Origin: Triglochin maritima
Lineage: Eukaryota; Streptophyta; Magnoliopsida; Alismatales; Juncaginaceae
DNA length: 64,000 nt
Reading direction: 5' to 3'
Assembly (NCBI GenBank): GCA_963682175.1
Contig: OY821772.1
Span: 59,852,925 to 59,916,924, forward strand
The notes under the pieces are model-generated. The model was not told the DNA's origin and ran no database searches. It worked only from the letters and a program-made list of their open reading frames with translations. A program made the position numbers and the translations under genes. Shown here in pieces: positions 1-12,793 of this stretch (positions within the stretch are counted from its first letter, which is position 1; each line of letters begins with the position of its first letter).

Positions 1-53
1 ACCCCTCTTCAGGCTTTAGCTTCTCTTAAATCACGTGCTTAGATATTTTGATA

Positions 54-1054
54 CAGTGGCGGAGCCATACACAGGGCAGGTGGGGCATCTGCCCCACCCA
101 GATTTTGGAAAAAAATTCCCAATTTTTTATATTTATTCAATACCATAGATTTAGGTGTAGTATCTTGAAGTTTGTGGTACAATTGTTTCGTTTAATTTGA
201 TATTTAGGAGGAGTTAAAATAATATTTTGACAACAATTGATTTTAGAGTCAATTTGATACGGTTTGGGAACTTTGAAGTTCTTTTGAACAACTACATTCG
301 GAAGATACACTATAATCTTTTGGACTTGCATTGTTGTGTAAGTTTGATAAATTTTTAGTTGAAAAATAAAAATTGCATAGATTTTAGCTAGGTGTTGTGG
401 ATGTTTGGGATTTGACTTTTTTGATTACGATGTGTAATATTACTTTCCAAGTACAATTATGTTCATTGACATGTTATATCTTACTTTAATACTGTCGAGT
501 TCGTTTGTTGGCTGAAAATGGAATGAAAATTTAAAATAAACTAGCATTGATAGGAAACTTATTCATCAAGGTCATTTTATACATAAGAGTCATTGATAGG
601 AAACTTATTCTTAATAACAATGAACGAAAATAGCAATAAACATAAATAATAACAATTATTAAAAAATTATTTTATTATAATTTTAGGTTATACTTATACA
701 CTATTATGTTCTCTCTATTTGTCTAGATTTTATCGATTTTAAACTTAAGAACGAACATAGTCAATAAATCTTCCCAAACCACTTGCTTTGTGTTTGGATA
801 TTGGATTTTGTGTTGTAAGAATAAAATCAATTTAACTAATGTGTTGTGTTTTATGGTAGTGAAAATTTCTTTGGGATGTTTGAATTTTAATGTATTCAAG
901 TTTAGAAAAATGTTTAAAATAGGAAGAATATTCTCAATTTTTTATTTTATTTATTTATTTAAAATATCGTCTTAAAATCGTGGATCTCACAAAAAAATTC
1001 GACAATGTGAAGACAGTCTGCCCCACTCAAAAATAATTTCTGGATCCGCCTCTG
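54..1054. mobile_element. Non-autonomous hAT-like DNA transposon
   Basis: The left end reads CAGTGGCGGAGCCA and the right end, reverse complemented, reads CAGAGGCGGATCCAG, giving short terminal inverted repeats. The element is flanked by a perfect 8 bp direct repeat TTTTGATA (46-53 and 1055-1062), the size expected for the hAT superfamily. The interior is AT-rich, with no transposase-like reading frame. GCCCCAC words occur close to both ends in inverted orientation. It depends on a transposase encoded elsewhere. Confidence 0.85.
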
Positions 1055-1062
1055 TTTTGATA

Positions 1063-1882
1063 TCCTCCTGTTGAATCTCGAAATCGCAATGGAAAATCCA
1101 GGTTTGTCGAGAGGAAGGTGAGAGAGAGATGGAGGAAGAAAGAGACGAAAGATGGGAAAAATGGAATTATTATTTTTGTAGTAACTAATTCAGCTATTAT
1201 TTATATGAGCTGAGTTAGTGTAATCGAGTCCTGGATTCCGTAAGGTCCGATCCAGAGTTATTACAGGAAATGTTGGATCTGGACTTGGTGCAGCCCATAC
1301 TAAATACAATGGAGAACATATATAATGAACACATATATATGATATCTAAAACTAAAACCTATGCTAACTCCTATTGTACTTAACACCTTCTTCATATCTC
1401 TGTTGTTGTGTTTCACTCAAAATTCTCTCTTTTGGATATGTTTCCTTTCCCTAGGAAAATATATGGAGGAGAAAAAATCAATTACAAACCTCGTTTCAAG
1501 AATTGATTGTTAAATCTTTAGTTGGTCACATGAAATTATTATTAACTTCGTTTTTTGCATTGGTCCTAATTAAAATGAGCGAAGTCAACTTCTTCTTTCT
1601 CTAAGTGGGGTTTAATTTTATCCTGGTTCCTTTCTTTAATCCCATACATCACTTGTTTTCCACAATCTCCGATATCATTTTTTCAGATATAATGCAAAAA
1701 ATGAGATTCTCTCGTGGAAAGGAATCGGAGCTAATTAAATGACTACATGACGTTCCATGATGGCCTTCAATTATTTTTGTCATTCTTCAAAACCTACCCT
1801 TTTGTGTTAAACACCTTTTTTTCTTCTTATTCCGACACAATCTGCAAATATCATAACATTTTGTATAAATCGAGATCACCAC
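1063..1882. other. AT-rich spacer, nothing recognised
   Basis: No reading frame with family resemblance, no repeat ends and no RNA gene were seen between the hAT element and the solo LTR. Confidence 0.5.
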
Positions 1883-4800
1883 TGTTAGAACCCTAACCCG
1901 GTTTAGGGTTAATCCTGGATTAGAGGAGGGTTAGCATTGGGAATAGGAGATGGAATAGTGATGGTGATGGATGTAGGGGCCGGTAGCATGGGGACCGAAA
2001 AAGACCACTCGGTCGACCGTTTTGCACAGGATAGAATTCCTGGTTCCTTTTTGAATGTCAACTTTGTCCACGGAAACCCGTGTCCTCGCCTTGTGCGTGG
2101 GCCGGGAGGTGACGGTGGGCGCGTTCTGCGTGTCTGCCCAGGGACCGCCGTGTGGAAAAGATTGGGTGTTCGGGACGCGTCACCTCTATGTATGGACCGT
2201 GACTACGATGATGGATTGATTGGACTCATTGTAGTATAGCAGGCCTGAGGGATCGCTGATCCCAATGTTTGATGTTTGTGTGGGCATGCAATTGGCGTTG
2301 GTGAAGGGAATGTGTTCTGAAAGTTTTACTTTTAAATGTCAATTATTATGAATTGAATGAGAAATCGTTTTGTTCCTTGTTTATGTTATTCGTCTTTTAG
2401 AAGTGTTAAGGAAGAGGCTCTTGATCCTTAACCGTAGAGCTCTAAAAAATATTGGTTTACATAAAACAAAAGATATTCGCGATCATGGTAATAAACATGG
2501 GACATCTATTACCGAGTTAAGATTGTCGTGTTAGTCATAGATCATTGTAGCTCTACAAGTGAGTGACTACACGGGTACACAAAAGAGGAAAATATTACTT
2601 TTGTATAGTGAATAGACCTAATAAGTAAAACATTATAGAATTGTGTTTTCTGTGTCATTAATGTTTTACTGTGTCCTTGGTTCTTTGATATGAGACTTAT
2701 ATCGGATCACTTAAGGAATGCTTGATTAGGCTAATGTCTTGAGCTATCGATAAGTGTAGTGCAAAGACATTGGTTGGTTAAGTATGACTTTTGTTGAAGA
2801 AGATAATTAGTCAAAAGATTATCATTGTCCCTCTTAATTGAGTGATGATATTAGTGGGCCCCTTGATAAAGCAAAGTTATAATGTGCACAATGTGATTTG
2901 AGTTAAGTCACATATTTATAACTAGCTTAAAGAGATCAAGAAATGAATATTAATACAAAGATGACACAATACTACTTTGTGTGTATTCTTAATATCATGA
3001 GGCAAGGGACGGACACAAATGGTGCACTCCATCACTAATTGGATCGGGTTTTGGTTCGAGCTGAATTAAGACATCTAGCTAATTGGGAACTATAATGTGT
3101 AGCTAGATACCTCTTATAGTTTGTGATGTTAAGCTATTAATATCACTGCCAATTTAGCTTAGATCCTCTCATAGGTCACACTATAAAACTGGGAAACAAG
3201 AAGGTGATTTTATGTTCATATGATGTATCGAGTTTCGTATACATGTGGTGAATCGATAAAATCATTATGTCATGAAAATGACATATTTAGAATCATGAAT
3301 TTATATGTGAGATGTAAATAAAAATATATCATGGGGTGTATTGTTTGATATTACATATGATGATATATTGCATAAGATATATAAGTTAGATATAACCCCA
3401 AAGATCGAATTTTGTTGGGAATTAATCCAAAATTCGATAAAGGCAAATTAATTAAGGAATTATTGATCATGGTTTTGACTTGGTCAATTATGATTAAATT
3501 TGGATGTGGATTAATAAATTTAATATTGGGAATTGGTCTTAAGAGAGAAAAACATGGAAGAATTGGTCAATGCATAGCCAATGATGTAGAAATTAAAGGA
3601 GCCTATAAATAGGCCTAATTTCCTTCATTAAAAATAAGTGTATGCAAAATTCTCTCTCTCTCTAACCGCCCCAATTAATCCATCCGAAATTCCTTAGTTA
3701 ATTTGAGTTTTTGGAGAGTAAAATCTCAGGAAAAAAAGGGGGGTTATTAGCTAGATTCTAAACCCGTTTGGAGATTGGGAGGCTAGCTCTTCTCTCTCCA
3801 ATCTTGTTTAGAGTTTGGTGAACACTCGGAGGCAATCCACCGGGCGATTCGACCGACAACGCGACTCCGGATCTTCAAGAGGTTTTAGAGAACCTCTAGG
3901 TATGATCCTCTTTGCAATTGTTTGTTTGTTCTAATGCATGTTAAATAATTAGGACAAACAAATGCATGTCTATATGAAAATCGAAGAAAATATGAATGTT
4001 TCGATCCTATATGTTTATAAAATTTCGAAAAATATATACATATAATAGGGCACGAAATCCTATAGTTGGGTGAGGTGACTACCGGCCTATGGGGCTACGG
4101 AGGTCGCTGCCCTGCTTTTATAGCGGCGTGGTTGGTGTTTGCGGCTCGTGGAGCCTGATGACCTGGCAGACTTCGGTCTGGACCCGTCCGATGTTGTGCC
4201 GGTTGTTTGTGATGGACCACCGATGCTGTGTCGGTGATGCCGCCGATGTTGTGCCGGCGATGATGATTGTTGGGTCGAGGTTGTTCCGGCTATGTTGATC
4301 CTCGACTAGGCACCTATCGAGATGTTGTTGCAGATCTGTTTTCTATCGGCCCGCAGGCGTGACAGAGGCTCCCTGCCGAACCCTTGAGTAGTGTAGCCGC
4401 ATGTGGGGGGTGCGATGTCGCGTGCTGTTAGACCGCATGTGCCTGGGGTAGGTCTCCTCGGGAGACCCGATGTTGATTGTCGGACTGATGTCATGTTTTA
4501 CCCTTCGGGGGAACTGTTTTCCTTTCTGTTGATGTCATGATAGGTTCATTTGTGTAATGCACGCATATAAGTGAGTTGGCATACGGGGTTTCCTTCTGGA
4601 AACTCAGGTATTGTTGTTATATATTTTTTAGGACCACAGTAGGTCCAGTTGGGTGGTGATCGGCGGGCGCGCGCATTTTGGAGTCGGATCCTCTACTCGA
4701 ACCATTGAGGTCAACATGATCACGTTTATCCTCTTTTGTTGTTCTGTTGTAATCATGTATCATTTTGACAAACTCTGATGTATTTTGGTGCACCACTACT

Positions 4801-4892
4801 TGTTTTATGATAGTAACAGTCTCGTCTTGATTATTGTCTTTTATCGTCGTGATTGTGAATTTTCAAAATTTTCGCTGTTTCGGGATGTTATA
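1883..4892 (+). mobile_element. 3.0 kb solo LTR
   Basis: The segment begins TGTTAGAACC and ends GGGATGTTATA. It is flanked by a perfect 5 bp duplication ACCAC (1878-1882 and 4893-4897). The last two bases are TA rather than the canonical CA, which a single C-to-T change would explain. A TATA box lies in GCCTATAAATAGG near 3601-3613, followed by a CT-rich leader. The lack of internal domains beside it fits loss by LTR-LTR recombination. About 1.3 kb of it (2310-3800) is homologous to 55545-57467. One copy of the palindrome CGGTCGACCG lies at 2008-2017. The large LTR and its end suggest a Ty3/gypsy origin, but no coding part is present to prove it. Confidence 0.75.
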
Positions 4893-4897
4893 ACCAC

Positions 4898-6451
4898 ACT
4901 AACTGGTTCGTGGAGGACGAGAATCGCATGTTGGATATAATACTGCTACATGATGTCCCAAGATAGAACTCACTAATTGATGTTGCAATTTCAAAAGACA
5001 TGTCCAAGTTGGCGACTGTTGGCGAATGGATATGTCAAGGAACATGTTCCGTTTTTTTTTATAATCTGATTGAATGCATGTTTTTCATGCTAAAATTAAA
5101 TATTTTAAACGAGTAACACCTTGCCTTAACGTGTGCGTATGTTACCAAAATCTTTATTTTCGAGTTGGAGCACTATGAATACACGGCAGATACTACATTC
5201 TTTGGTCAACGCATGACATGCACATGCAATAAAGCATCTGTTCGTTTTGAGTTGTCGTAGTTAGCATTTTCTTCCATATCACATCAATGACCACCAAAAT
5301 CAAAAGCATGACCTTTTAAACAGATAAATAATTTGACGCTGTTATCAATGGCCACCACAACATCAAATTCATTTTTTTGCATTTCTCATGAGATGAGAAA
5401 GAAAAGGACCAAATGTCTTAATAGTTAATACACAAGACAACTATCATAGGCATTTACCACTATGGTTTGCATGGTTTGGACAACATAAATTTTGGATCCA
5501 ATTCCGGATTTTCCGGGGAGGTCTCGGGAAGGAATTTGAGTGGAATAATATTGATTCAAAGTAAAACAAATAATTTTTATTGATTCAAACGCTATAGTTA
5601 TAAAATATAGGAATAGAAGAAGAAAAAAAATAGAAGATTTCACATATTACTTTTGATCGCAAAATCAACAAGAGTGAACCCCATAAATGAATATTGGACC
5701 AAGATTTTCTCCATTTAATCAAGGATCAAGTTTCTTTAATAATATTTTTGATTTTTAATATAATTGAAAATCGAAACCATACATTTTGGTCTATAACTCA
5801 AGCAATTCATGCAAATCAAATATCATAATATTTGAGAATTATTTCATATAAAATCAAGACATCGACATATATAATATTTGAACTTTCAATTATATTAAAA
5901 AAATTAAAAGTATTTTGAAGCAACTAGACGCTCATATAAACGAAAAGAATATGTAAAATGTTTTTTGCATGATCATTAGCTAATTAACTCAACCTGATTA
6001 AATAGCTTCAACAATCTTCAAATTTCAAGACTTAACTAACCTGTACTGTACGTTCAATTGTCCATATTAGTATATTACAAAATAGCAATTTTATTATATT
6101 TAAAATAGGAAAATAACTCCTTAAAAGATATTTTGAGAAGATAACATGTGCTAACCACCAAACAAAGCACTTCAAAAATAATTTTCAGCGAACGGTGTGA
6201 TGATCATCTAAGAGTAATTACACTTTTGAATTTGCTTTTTTTCTTCTTTTTTTTACCCAGAATTCACCGTCTCCCGCCACACTTCGGACGGGAGGCTGTG
6301 GCTATAACTGGGGTGGTCGGGATATTAAACCTTGCAACATAAATTACACCTTGCTAGTTTTATTCTACGTTCAGGGTTGCATACTGTACGTACATAATGG
6401 TCGATAAAAAAGACAGAACTCCAGTTCCTTGATATTTTTCCACGTAAAAAG
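4898..6451. other. Intergenic region downstream of the glycosyltransferase
   Basis: AT-rich sequence with no supported gene. The last 100 bases or so should hold the 3' untranslated region of the minus-strand glycosyltransferase. No transposon ends were found. Confidence 0.45.
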
Positions 6452-8460
6452 TTAAGGTCTTGTGATGTGGGAGATGAAGGAGTCGAGGTTAAGGTTAGAG
6501 GCCCTTCCTTTATTGGTGGTGGCGAGACGGATGGCGGCAGCAAGAGACCTGGCTCTTTTCCTTGTCTCCATTCCTTCCTCGGTTGCCATTAGCCTCCGAA
6601 TGGCGTGTTGGACACGGTCCGATGTAACGATATCGGGCCGTGGGGCCCACTCCCTGAGGGTCAAGGCTACTCGGAGGATGCGGGTGAGCAACACGGCGTT
6701 GCGTGGCTGATCGGAGTGCACCGGAAAGGTCAGAATCGGCACGCCGGAGCTCATGCTCTCCATGCATGAGTTCCACCCACAGTGGCTCATGAATCCACCG
6801 ATGGATTTGTGGGCCAGAATATCCACCTGTGGGGCCCACACACCCTTCACCACTATTCCATTGCCTCTTCTAACCATATTAACGGCAATTTTGTCGTCGA
6901 AGATGTTGGTTTTGGTGGTGAATATGTCGCCCCGGTCTGCCTCGCGTAGGACCCACAAGAACCGATGCTGGCTGCGTTCGAGACCGGCCGTCAACTCATC
7001 AATCTGACGGCTGTTTAATGCGGACGTGGTGCCGAAGGAGACGTAAATGACGGACTCCGGTGGCTGCTTGTCTAGCCAGTCCAAGCAAACGTGCCGACAT
7101 GTCTTACCATTTAATGCATCATCACCTGTAATTATTTTATTGATATAAGTTATTTTATAAATTAGTTGATCTGGGATCACTATCACAAACTAATAATCTG
7201 TACAAGTTGGACTTTATAAATTAGTGGTTGCCCTGTAGGTCCAAGGTTTGGCTTTAAGATGTAGATCCAATCGCTTGTTCCACTAATTTTGAAAAAATTA
7301 ATGGTTCTTCTATTATTTTTCAAATGTCTACCTTTCCCTTTTTTTCTGTGTACATTAAAATTATACTATATATATATACATATTTATAGAAAGACTTTTC
7401 TCTTATAACTTCTCAAACCTTACCTGTGTTACATCTACGTAACTGCATACCAGAACAACTATTTCTGAAAAAAATTAAATAAAAAAAACCAAATGTACAA
7501 AATTAAAATTCACGTACCTGCTAAATACACCATGCTAATTAATATGCAAGGGTTTAATTTAGAGAAAAACCATTATTTATGTCTCGGGGTTCATGTCACA
7601 ACAACTAATTTTGAGAAAATTTAAAACGTCAAAATCCGGATTTACCATCCAACCATTCTATAATCAATTAAGGTTAGACAAGACTAAAAATCAAAAAAAA
7701 AAACGTTTCGAAATAAATTACCTTTTCCCACCACAATCGGGCAAGGGTTCAAGGGTCCAACAGCAAACAACGGTTTGCCATGTAAGATTGGCTGTTTAGC
7801 AAACAAGTCAATGAACTCCCCTTCAATAGGCCGACAAGTGTTAATGATCCTCCCATCACAAACCATTGTGGTCAACTTATGTTGCTTCCTAACGAACCCC
7901 AAGAACTTCTCCGTGAAGCACCCCTCTCCGGTCACCACCGGCACTCCGGGGAGCCTCCTCTTCCACTCGTCCCCCACCGTCCCACGCGTCTCGTGCTGGA
8001 AGAAGAAGTTGGCGAAGGCCGAGACGCTGTGGAACGTGTAGGTCTCCGTGTTGGGGAGTCCGACCGTCTCGTGGGCCGCGAAGGCCATGAGGGAGTCGTG
8101 GACGAGGATGACTCTCTTGTGGGTGGAGGAGAGGGCAGAGAGGAGGCGGGAGAGGTGGGGTTTGATGTGGAGGGAGGCGTCGAAGGCCGGGATGAGGTGG
8201 GAGAGTGGCGCGGTGGGGTCCGGTGGCGGGGTTTGGAATGAGGGAATAGGGAAGGAGTGGAAGTGGATAGTGGGGTAGGAGGTTAGACGCCAGCCGTGGA
8301 GGCGGGTCTTCGCTTGCCGGTTGTGTGTCTCCGAGCCGACGAAGTGGACCGGGATGTCGTGGGCGGAGACGAGGCGGGAGAAGTGGAGGAGTTGGTTAAG
8401 GTGGCCTTGGGCTGGGAATGGGACCACCACCATCGTCACGTCGGAAGCGGCTTCTCCCAT
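6452..8460 (-). CDS. UDP-glycosyltransferase, zeatin O-glucosyltransferase-like (UGT93 type)
   Basis: The gene has two exons on the minus strand: exon 1 is 8460-7722 and exon 2 is 7125-6452. The 596 bp intron has GT/AG ends and phase 1. The spliced product is 470 residues, normal for a plant family 1 glycosyltransferase. The N-terminal acceptor domain carries PFPAQGHLNQ with the catalytic His at residue 20, and HDSLMAF with the partner Asp near 122. The 44-residue sugar-donor (PSPG) box spans about 343-386, from WAPQVDIL to HSDQ, with HCGWNS inside; its terminal Gln is typical for UDP-glucose. The N-terminus and the CLDWLDKQPPESV segment resemble the cytokinin O-glucosyl/xylosyltransferase group, so a soluble cytosolic enzyme that conjugates zeatin or a related small molecule is likely. 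Substrate cannot be fixed from sequence, because UGT93-like enzymes also use other acceptors. No stop or frameshift is seen. Confidence 0.88.
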
Positions 8461-8571
8461 GTTTTCTTCTGTATGTGTTGTGTTACTAATTGATGTGCTA
8501 ATATTGTTGCGAGATTTGAATTGGTAGGTATTTGATGGTTTGGTGCGCAGATTGATATGTCATTGGGGTTT

Positions 8572-8583
8572 CTATATATATAC
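8572..8583 (-). promoter_or_regulatory. Probable TATA box of the glycosyltransferase
   Basis: On the minus strand a TATATATA run lies about 115 bp upstream of the start codon at 8460. That would leave a 5' leader of roughly 80-90 bases. The assignment rests on position and sequence only. Confidence 0.45.
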
Positions 8584-8864
8584 ACGAAAATATGGGAGAG
8601 GGGGACATGAATGGCAACATGCGATCCATGAAAGCTGTTCTGGAACAAAAGTACTGGATAAGTCTTTCCAAGGAGTTTTGAATTCTCAAAACATATCTGG
8701 CATAATCTCATCAAACGTCAACTTTAAGATGTTAAGTACAACGTCTTGTTAATAAAATAAATAACATGCATAACCTTAGAGAACATATTTCGATTAACGA
8801 TTCGAATACAATCCATACAAAGTCGAACATTACCACGAGTACAAAACAAAGAAAAATAAACACA

Positions 8865-9511
8865 TGTTAGGATCTGAATTCACCTAACCGAGTTGTCTTT
8901 ATCAGACTCTCCTTAGAGAAATTATCATCTCCACGTACTGGTGCGATAAGTGCAAATACTTTGTCCCATGATAGAACGGTCGTAACGTCTTTGTTGGCGC
9001 ACTTTGAATGTGGACGAATCACGAGAGAAAATCGAGACCCGTACGACGATCACTTGAGAACGATAGAGAGAAGGGAGATGATTGTTTTATATGAAATTTG
9101 TAAGACAATGAATTAAGATTGTGGACTTTTATATGCACACAATTCGCAACCGCCAAATAATTGAGAGTGTGGTATTAGTGGTACCGCCAGAATCAAAAGA
9201 GAAATCTTTTTTTAAATCAATTCTTTGTCAAAAATAATATAAGATAAGCCCTCAAAAAATTAAATGCACAGGGGAAAGAGAATACCACACCCTCCAGACC
9301 AGACTGGGCGCGGGTGTGCACGCGCTTCATTCTCTAATTCTCTCACTCTCTTTACCCCTCAAAGGGGTATATAAGAAGCCTAGATATATAAATATTTTTC
9401 CACTTCCTAAATTCCTCGATAAGAGAATCTCATGGTCTACCTTTACGGCTTAATATTGGATTTTCAATTTCATTTTAATCAAGCTTAACCCAAACATTCA
9501 ATAGTCTAACA
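8865..9511. mobile_element. Possible solo LTR
   Basis: The segment starts TGTTAGGATC and ends GTCTAACA, so it has TGTTA/TAACA inverted termini. A TATA-like GGTATATAAGAAG lies near 9367. The flanks (ACACA and CACCA) are not a clean 5 bp duplication, so the call is tentative and orientation is uncertain. It lacks the GGTCGACC motif, apart from an isolated ACGGTCGT. Confidence 0.35.
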
Positions 9512-10077
9512 CACCATACATCGAAATCAAATTAATTTTCTAAACAATTGCACCATTTGACTAGTTCCGTGATCTAGCATCTTAAGAATACAATTGTAAT
9601 CTTACAGGTAAATATATAAAATTGAGTTCACCATCATCATCTAAGAAATTCGACATATATGTTTATATAAATTTTCTTTTAACGAGCAAACAACCTTTAT
9701 TGTATCTATTTATACATCATTTCGGTATGTTCTGTCTTCCAATTTGAATTATTATAAAACTGCTCAAGGTATTGATTCAGATGAATTCAACCAATGAGTT
9801 AAAAAAGATGAGATTGGCCATATGCTTTTGAAATATTATATCTTGGATAAATCTTCATGTTGCGTTCGAACTATATCAAGACACCGATTGCATTATAAGA
9901 AAAGCTTACAACTTACAACTACGAATGGCCATCAACTATTACATTTATAATTCTTTTTAACAACGGCGCTACCTGTTTTGGTCCTTTTTTCTTCTTGTCC
10001 GCACCACATCAAATTTAGCCCAAATCAAGATTGACGTTGACACTTTGCCACGATAAAATTACTTATTTCGAATTCTT
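9512..10077. other. AT-rich spacer, nothing recognised
   Basis: No gene, repeat boundary or structured RNA is supported here. Confidence 0.45.
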
Positions 10078-11390
10078 GGGTGCTATCAAAAACTAACTTA
10101 CACTGATGTCACGGAAAAACTTAAAAATTTATTCCAACGCCGTTAATATTTTTACCAATGTCATTCCGTTAGTCATCCGTTAACTTCTCTATTTAATGGA
10201 AAATTTGCAGAATCACCCTAAATAAACATAGAATTCATTAATTATAGGGTTGATTAGAGTTCCTCCCACCCGAATTATGTCTTGGTATCATTTTGCACAT
10301 CTGAACTTTCAAAGTTAACAGTTACCTTCACTAAACTTTTATTTTGTAACATTTTATCCCCCTGAATTTCAAAAATTCATTATTTAACACACTCCATGTT
10401 TTTTTCCAATTTTTTTTGTTATATCCTTAATACACTACAAAACATATATTTACGTGAACGTTTGGACAGAAACAAAAGTCAGATATTGTTGGAATTTGGG
10501 TCAGATTAAGTGTCAATCTGACTCAAATTCCAACAATATTTGACTTCCGTTTTGATCCAAACTTTCAAGTAAATATAGGTTTAGGAGTGTATTAGGCACA
10601 CCAAAAAAGTGGGAAAAAACGTCGAGTGTATGTTAAATAATGTATTTTTGAAGTTAATGGGGGCAAACTATAAATAACCATTAATTCTATTATATAAGTG
10701 GTAAAAATTACAAAAACAATACTAAAAAATTGCAAAAAAATAAATATATTTTGAAAAATAGAAACACAATTTTTTTGTCAGACCGTGACGAATCCAGGGT
10801 GGTCGGGTCAGGTTTGTTCGGGTTGGTTTTCGTTTTCTGGGTTGTTTTTTTAATGTTGAAGTATACAACCACAGTCGAATTAATAAAAACACAAACACAA
10901 TCCCCCAAAGTAACCAATTATTTATTAATAATTGTTGACTAAATTAGAGAAACTAATGAAAAAATATTTTTTCCTCTGTCATCTTTTCTTTTTCTCTCAC
11001 TAAACTATTGAAATACCATAAATTTTATATTTAAAATTGTAAAATATTTAATTATTTTTTATAAAAGATACATTTTCTAAAAAATATAGTTTTTATAAAA
11101 TATTTTTTTCCAAAATATTTTATTTGTTTGCCATTTTTGAGTATTTTTTGTAATTTTTACAACACATATAAATAATATATAATGAATTTTATGAATTCAC
11201 GGTGATTCTGCAAATTTTCCCATAAATATTAATAAAACTAATGGAGGTTAACGGAGAAGTTAGTGGATGACTAACATAATGACGTAGAAAAAAAAGTTAA
11301 TGACATTAAAACAAGTTTTTAGGTTTTCAGATGATATGTAAATGGTTGCTTTCAGATGATATGACTAATATAGTTGTTTTTTAATGGTAC
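10078..11390. mobile_element. Long-inverted-repeat element, MULE-like
   Basis: The left arm begins GGGTGCTATCAAAAACTAAC and the right arm ends GTTGTTTTTTAATGGTACCC. The two arms are degenerate inverted copies for roughly 150-200 bp. The clearest part is GTTAGTCATCCGTTAAC (10170-10186) facing GTTAACGGAGAAGTTAGTGG (from about 11249). Long terminal inverted repeats with no transposase suggest a non-autonomous Mutator-like element. I could not find a convincing 9 bp target duplication, so the exact ends are uncertain. Confidence 0.5.
10345..10680. repeat. Foldback hairpin nested in the inverted-repeat element
   Basis: The two halves are inverted copies around a short AAGTGTC loop near 10514. The inner 20 or so base pairs (GTTGGAATTTGGGTCAGATT facing AATCTGACTCAAATTCCAAC) differ by one base, and homology decays outward for about 160 bp per arm. 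A transcript through it would form a long hairpin. It resembles a foldback MITE; TA-type target duplications are possible but not proven. Confidence 0.65.
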
Positions 11391-11727
11391 CCAATCAATT
11401 TATCCAATTACTTATCATTTCTTAATATAAAATTGTTTTCATGTGTCACTACACAATAGGTATATATCTTGAAGTTGATTAATAGAGTAATTTATACTGT
11501 AAAGTAAGATTATAAGTAATCAAAACAACGAAATATAAGTATATTTCTTTGATGTTTTTACTTGTGTAGTCGACAACTTATTAGCACATAACAATCAATT
11601 TCGAATCCCGTGTCATCCACTTAATAACGCGTAATTTTTTTTATTTGAATATGCATTAAGTACCTTTAAACTTAGATGTCGATCTAATGGGCCATCTCGA
11701 GCTTATTTTTCTTCTAAAGGTGTACAT

Positions 11728-12019
11728 CACGGGTGAGCAAAATTTGGTTCGGTCTGGGTGTCCGGATCGCACCGAATTTTTCGGATCGGACCAAACCGGA
11801 CCGATCTTTTTCGGTCCGGTCTTCAGTCTGGGAGACCACGGTTTTTCGGTCTTCGGTCCGGTCCGGTTCGGTCCGGTCCGGTTAAAGACCGAAATTTTAA
11901 TAGTTAAATTCAGATTTTGGACCGGACCGAACCGAATTTATTCGACCCGGGTTTCGGTCTGGCTTCCGAAAATTTCAGTCTTCGGTCTGATCCGGTTCCG
12001 GACCCGAAGCTCACCCCTA
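11728..12019. mobile_element. hAT-type foldback MITE rich in CGGTCCGG words
   Basis: The left end contains GGGTGAGC and the right end GCTCACCCCTA, inverted to each other. Between them both arms are filled with repeated CGGTCCGG and GGTTCGGTC words in opposite orientation, so the element can fold on itself. It matches in architecture three other elements in this window that do have 8 bp duplications. Here the duplication is not clear because the left end looks mutated. Confidence 0.55.
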
Positions 12020-12381
12020 ATCACAACGACGGACGTTGGTAAGTTAATCTCGTGATCTGTCAATCATATCTATCTCTTGCATTAAACAATGATTCTTTGA
12101 ATCCAAAATGCGCACATGCAAAAAATCGAGAGAGAGAGAGAGCATGTTTATCCAAAGTTTTCTCTTTCTAAAAAATGAAAATAAAGTTCTCTCTCTCGTG
12201 CATGCTACACTAGCAAGCAAACATTAAATTAGCTTAAAGTTGGCCTCATATGAATCATTGGCTTAAATTTGGCAATTTCTTCAATTAAAACTACGACACC
12301 GTGTATAGCTCCAAAGAAAGCTATATAGCTATTGCAGGGCCAGGAAGATAATTACGTATATAAAAGTAGAAAGAAACGTAA

Positions 12382-12793
12382 GGGCACCCGTAACGGGTGT
12401 TCTTTTTCGGGTGTCCGAAATGTCTTCTCTTAACGGGAAGGTGGTTCCCGGAAGGAACCGATCTGGGGGCGACGTGGTCCTTCTGGATTGGTTAATTTTA
12501 TTATTATAAAATGTTAAAAAATTATTTTAAATTATTTTTTCAAAAACTTTTATGAAAATATGTTTTTATTTGTTTATATTTTTTTTAAAATTAATATTTT
12601 TTGTGTTTTACCCAGAATTGATCCTCAAATGACGTGAATTAAAGATAATGTATGGTGTCTGGGTTGTTTCTGGGTGTGGTCAAGGATAATTTGGGAAGTT
12701 TGGTTTGTGCTGACGTTGCGAAGAGAGAAACTGACGTGGCTGAGAGAGAAAATAGGACGCCCAGAAAGTTCCGGGACGCTGATAAAGATGGTC
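12382..12793. mobile_element. MITE, PIF/Harbinger (Tourist)-like
   Basis: The insertion is flanked by the 3 bp duplication TAA (12379-12381 and 12794-12796). The sister copy shows the unoccupied site with one TAA near 23582. The left end GGGCACCCGTAACGGG and the right end, reverse complemented GACCATCTTTATCAGC, are only weakly similar. The class call therefore rests mainly on the TAA duplication and length. Confidence 0.6.

Noticed and set aside
3412..3612. 66-residue frame in the 3 kb solo LTR
   Set aside because: Composition-driven frame just upstream of the LTR TATA box; the homologous copy at 56.6 kb does not conserve it.
6510..6839. 109-residue minus-strand frame overlapping exon 2 of the glycosyltransferase
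   Set aside because: It is out of frame with the donor box and has no similarity of its own.
7879..8278. Plus-strand open frames across the glycosyltransferase first exon
   Set aside because: They are antisense shadows of a clearly coding, GC-rich exon.
8865..9511. Firm solo LTR call with target duplication
   Set aside because: Flanks ACACA and CACCA do not match, so it is listed only as a possibility.
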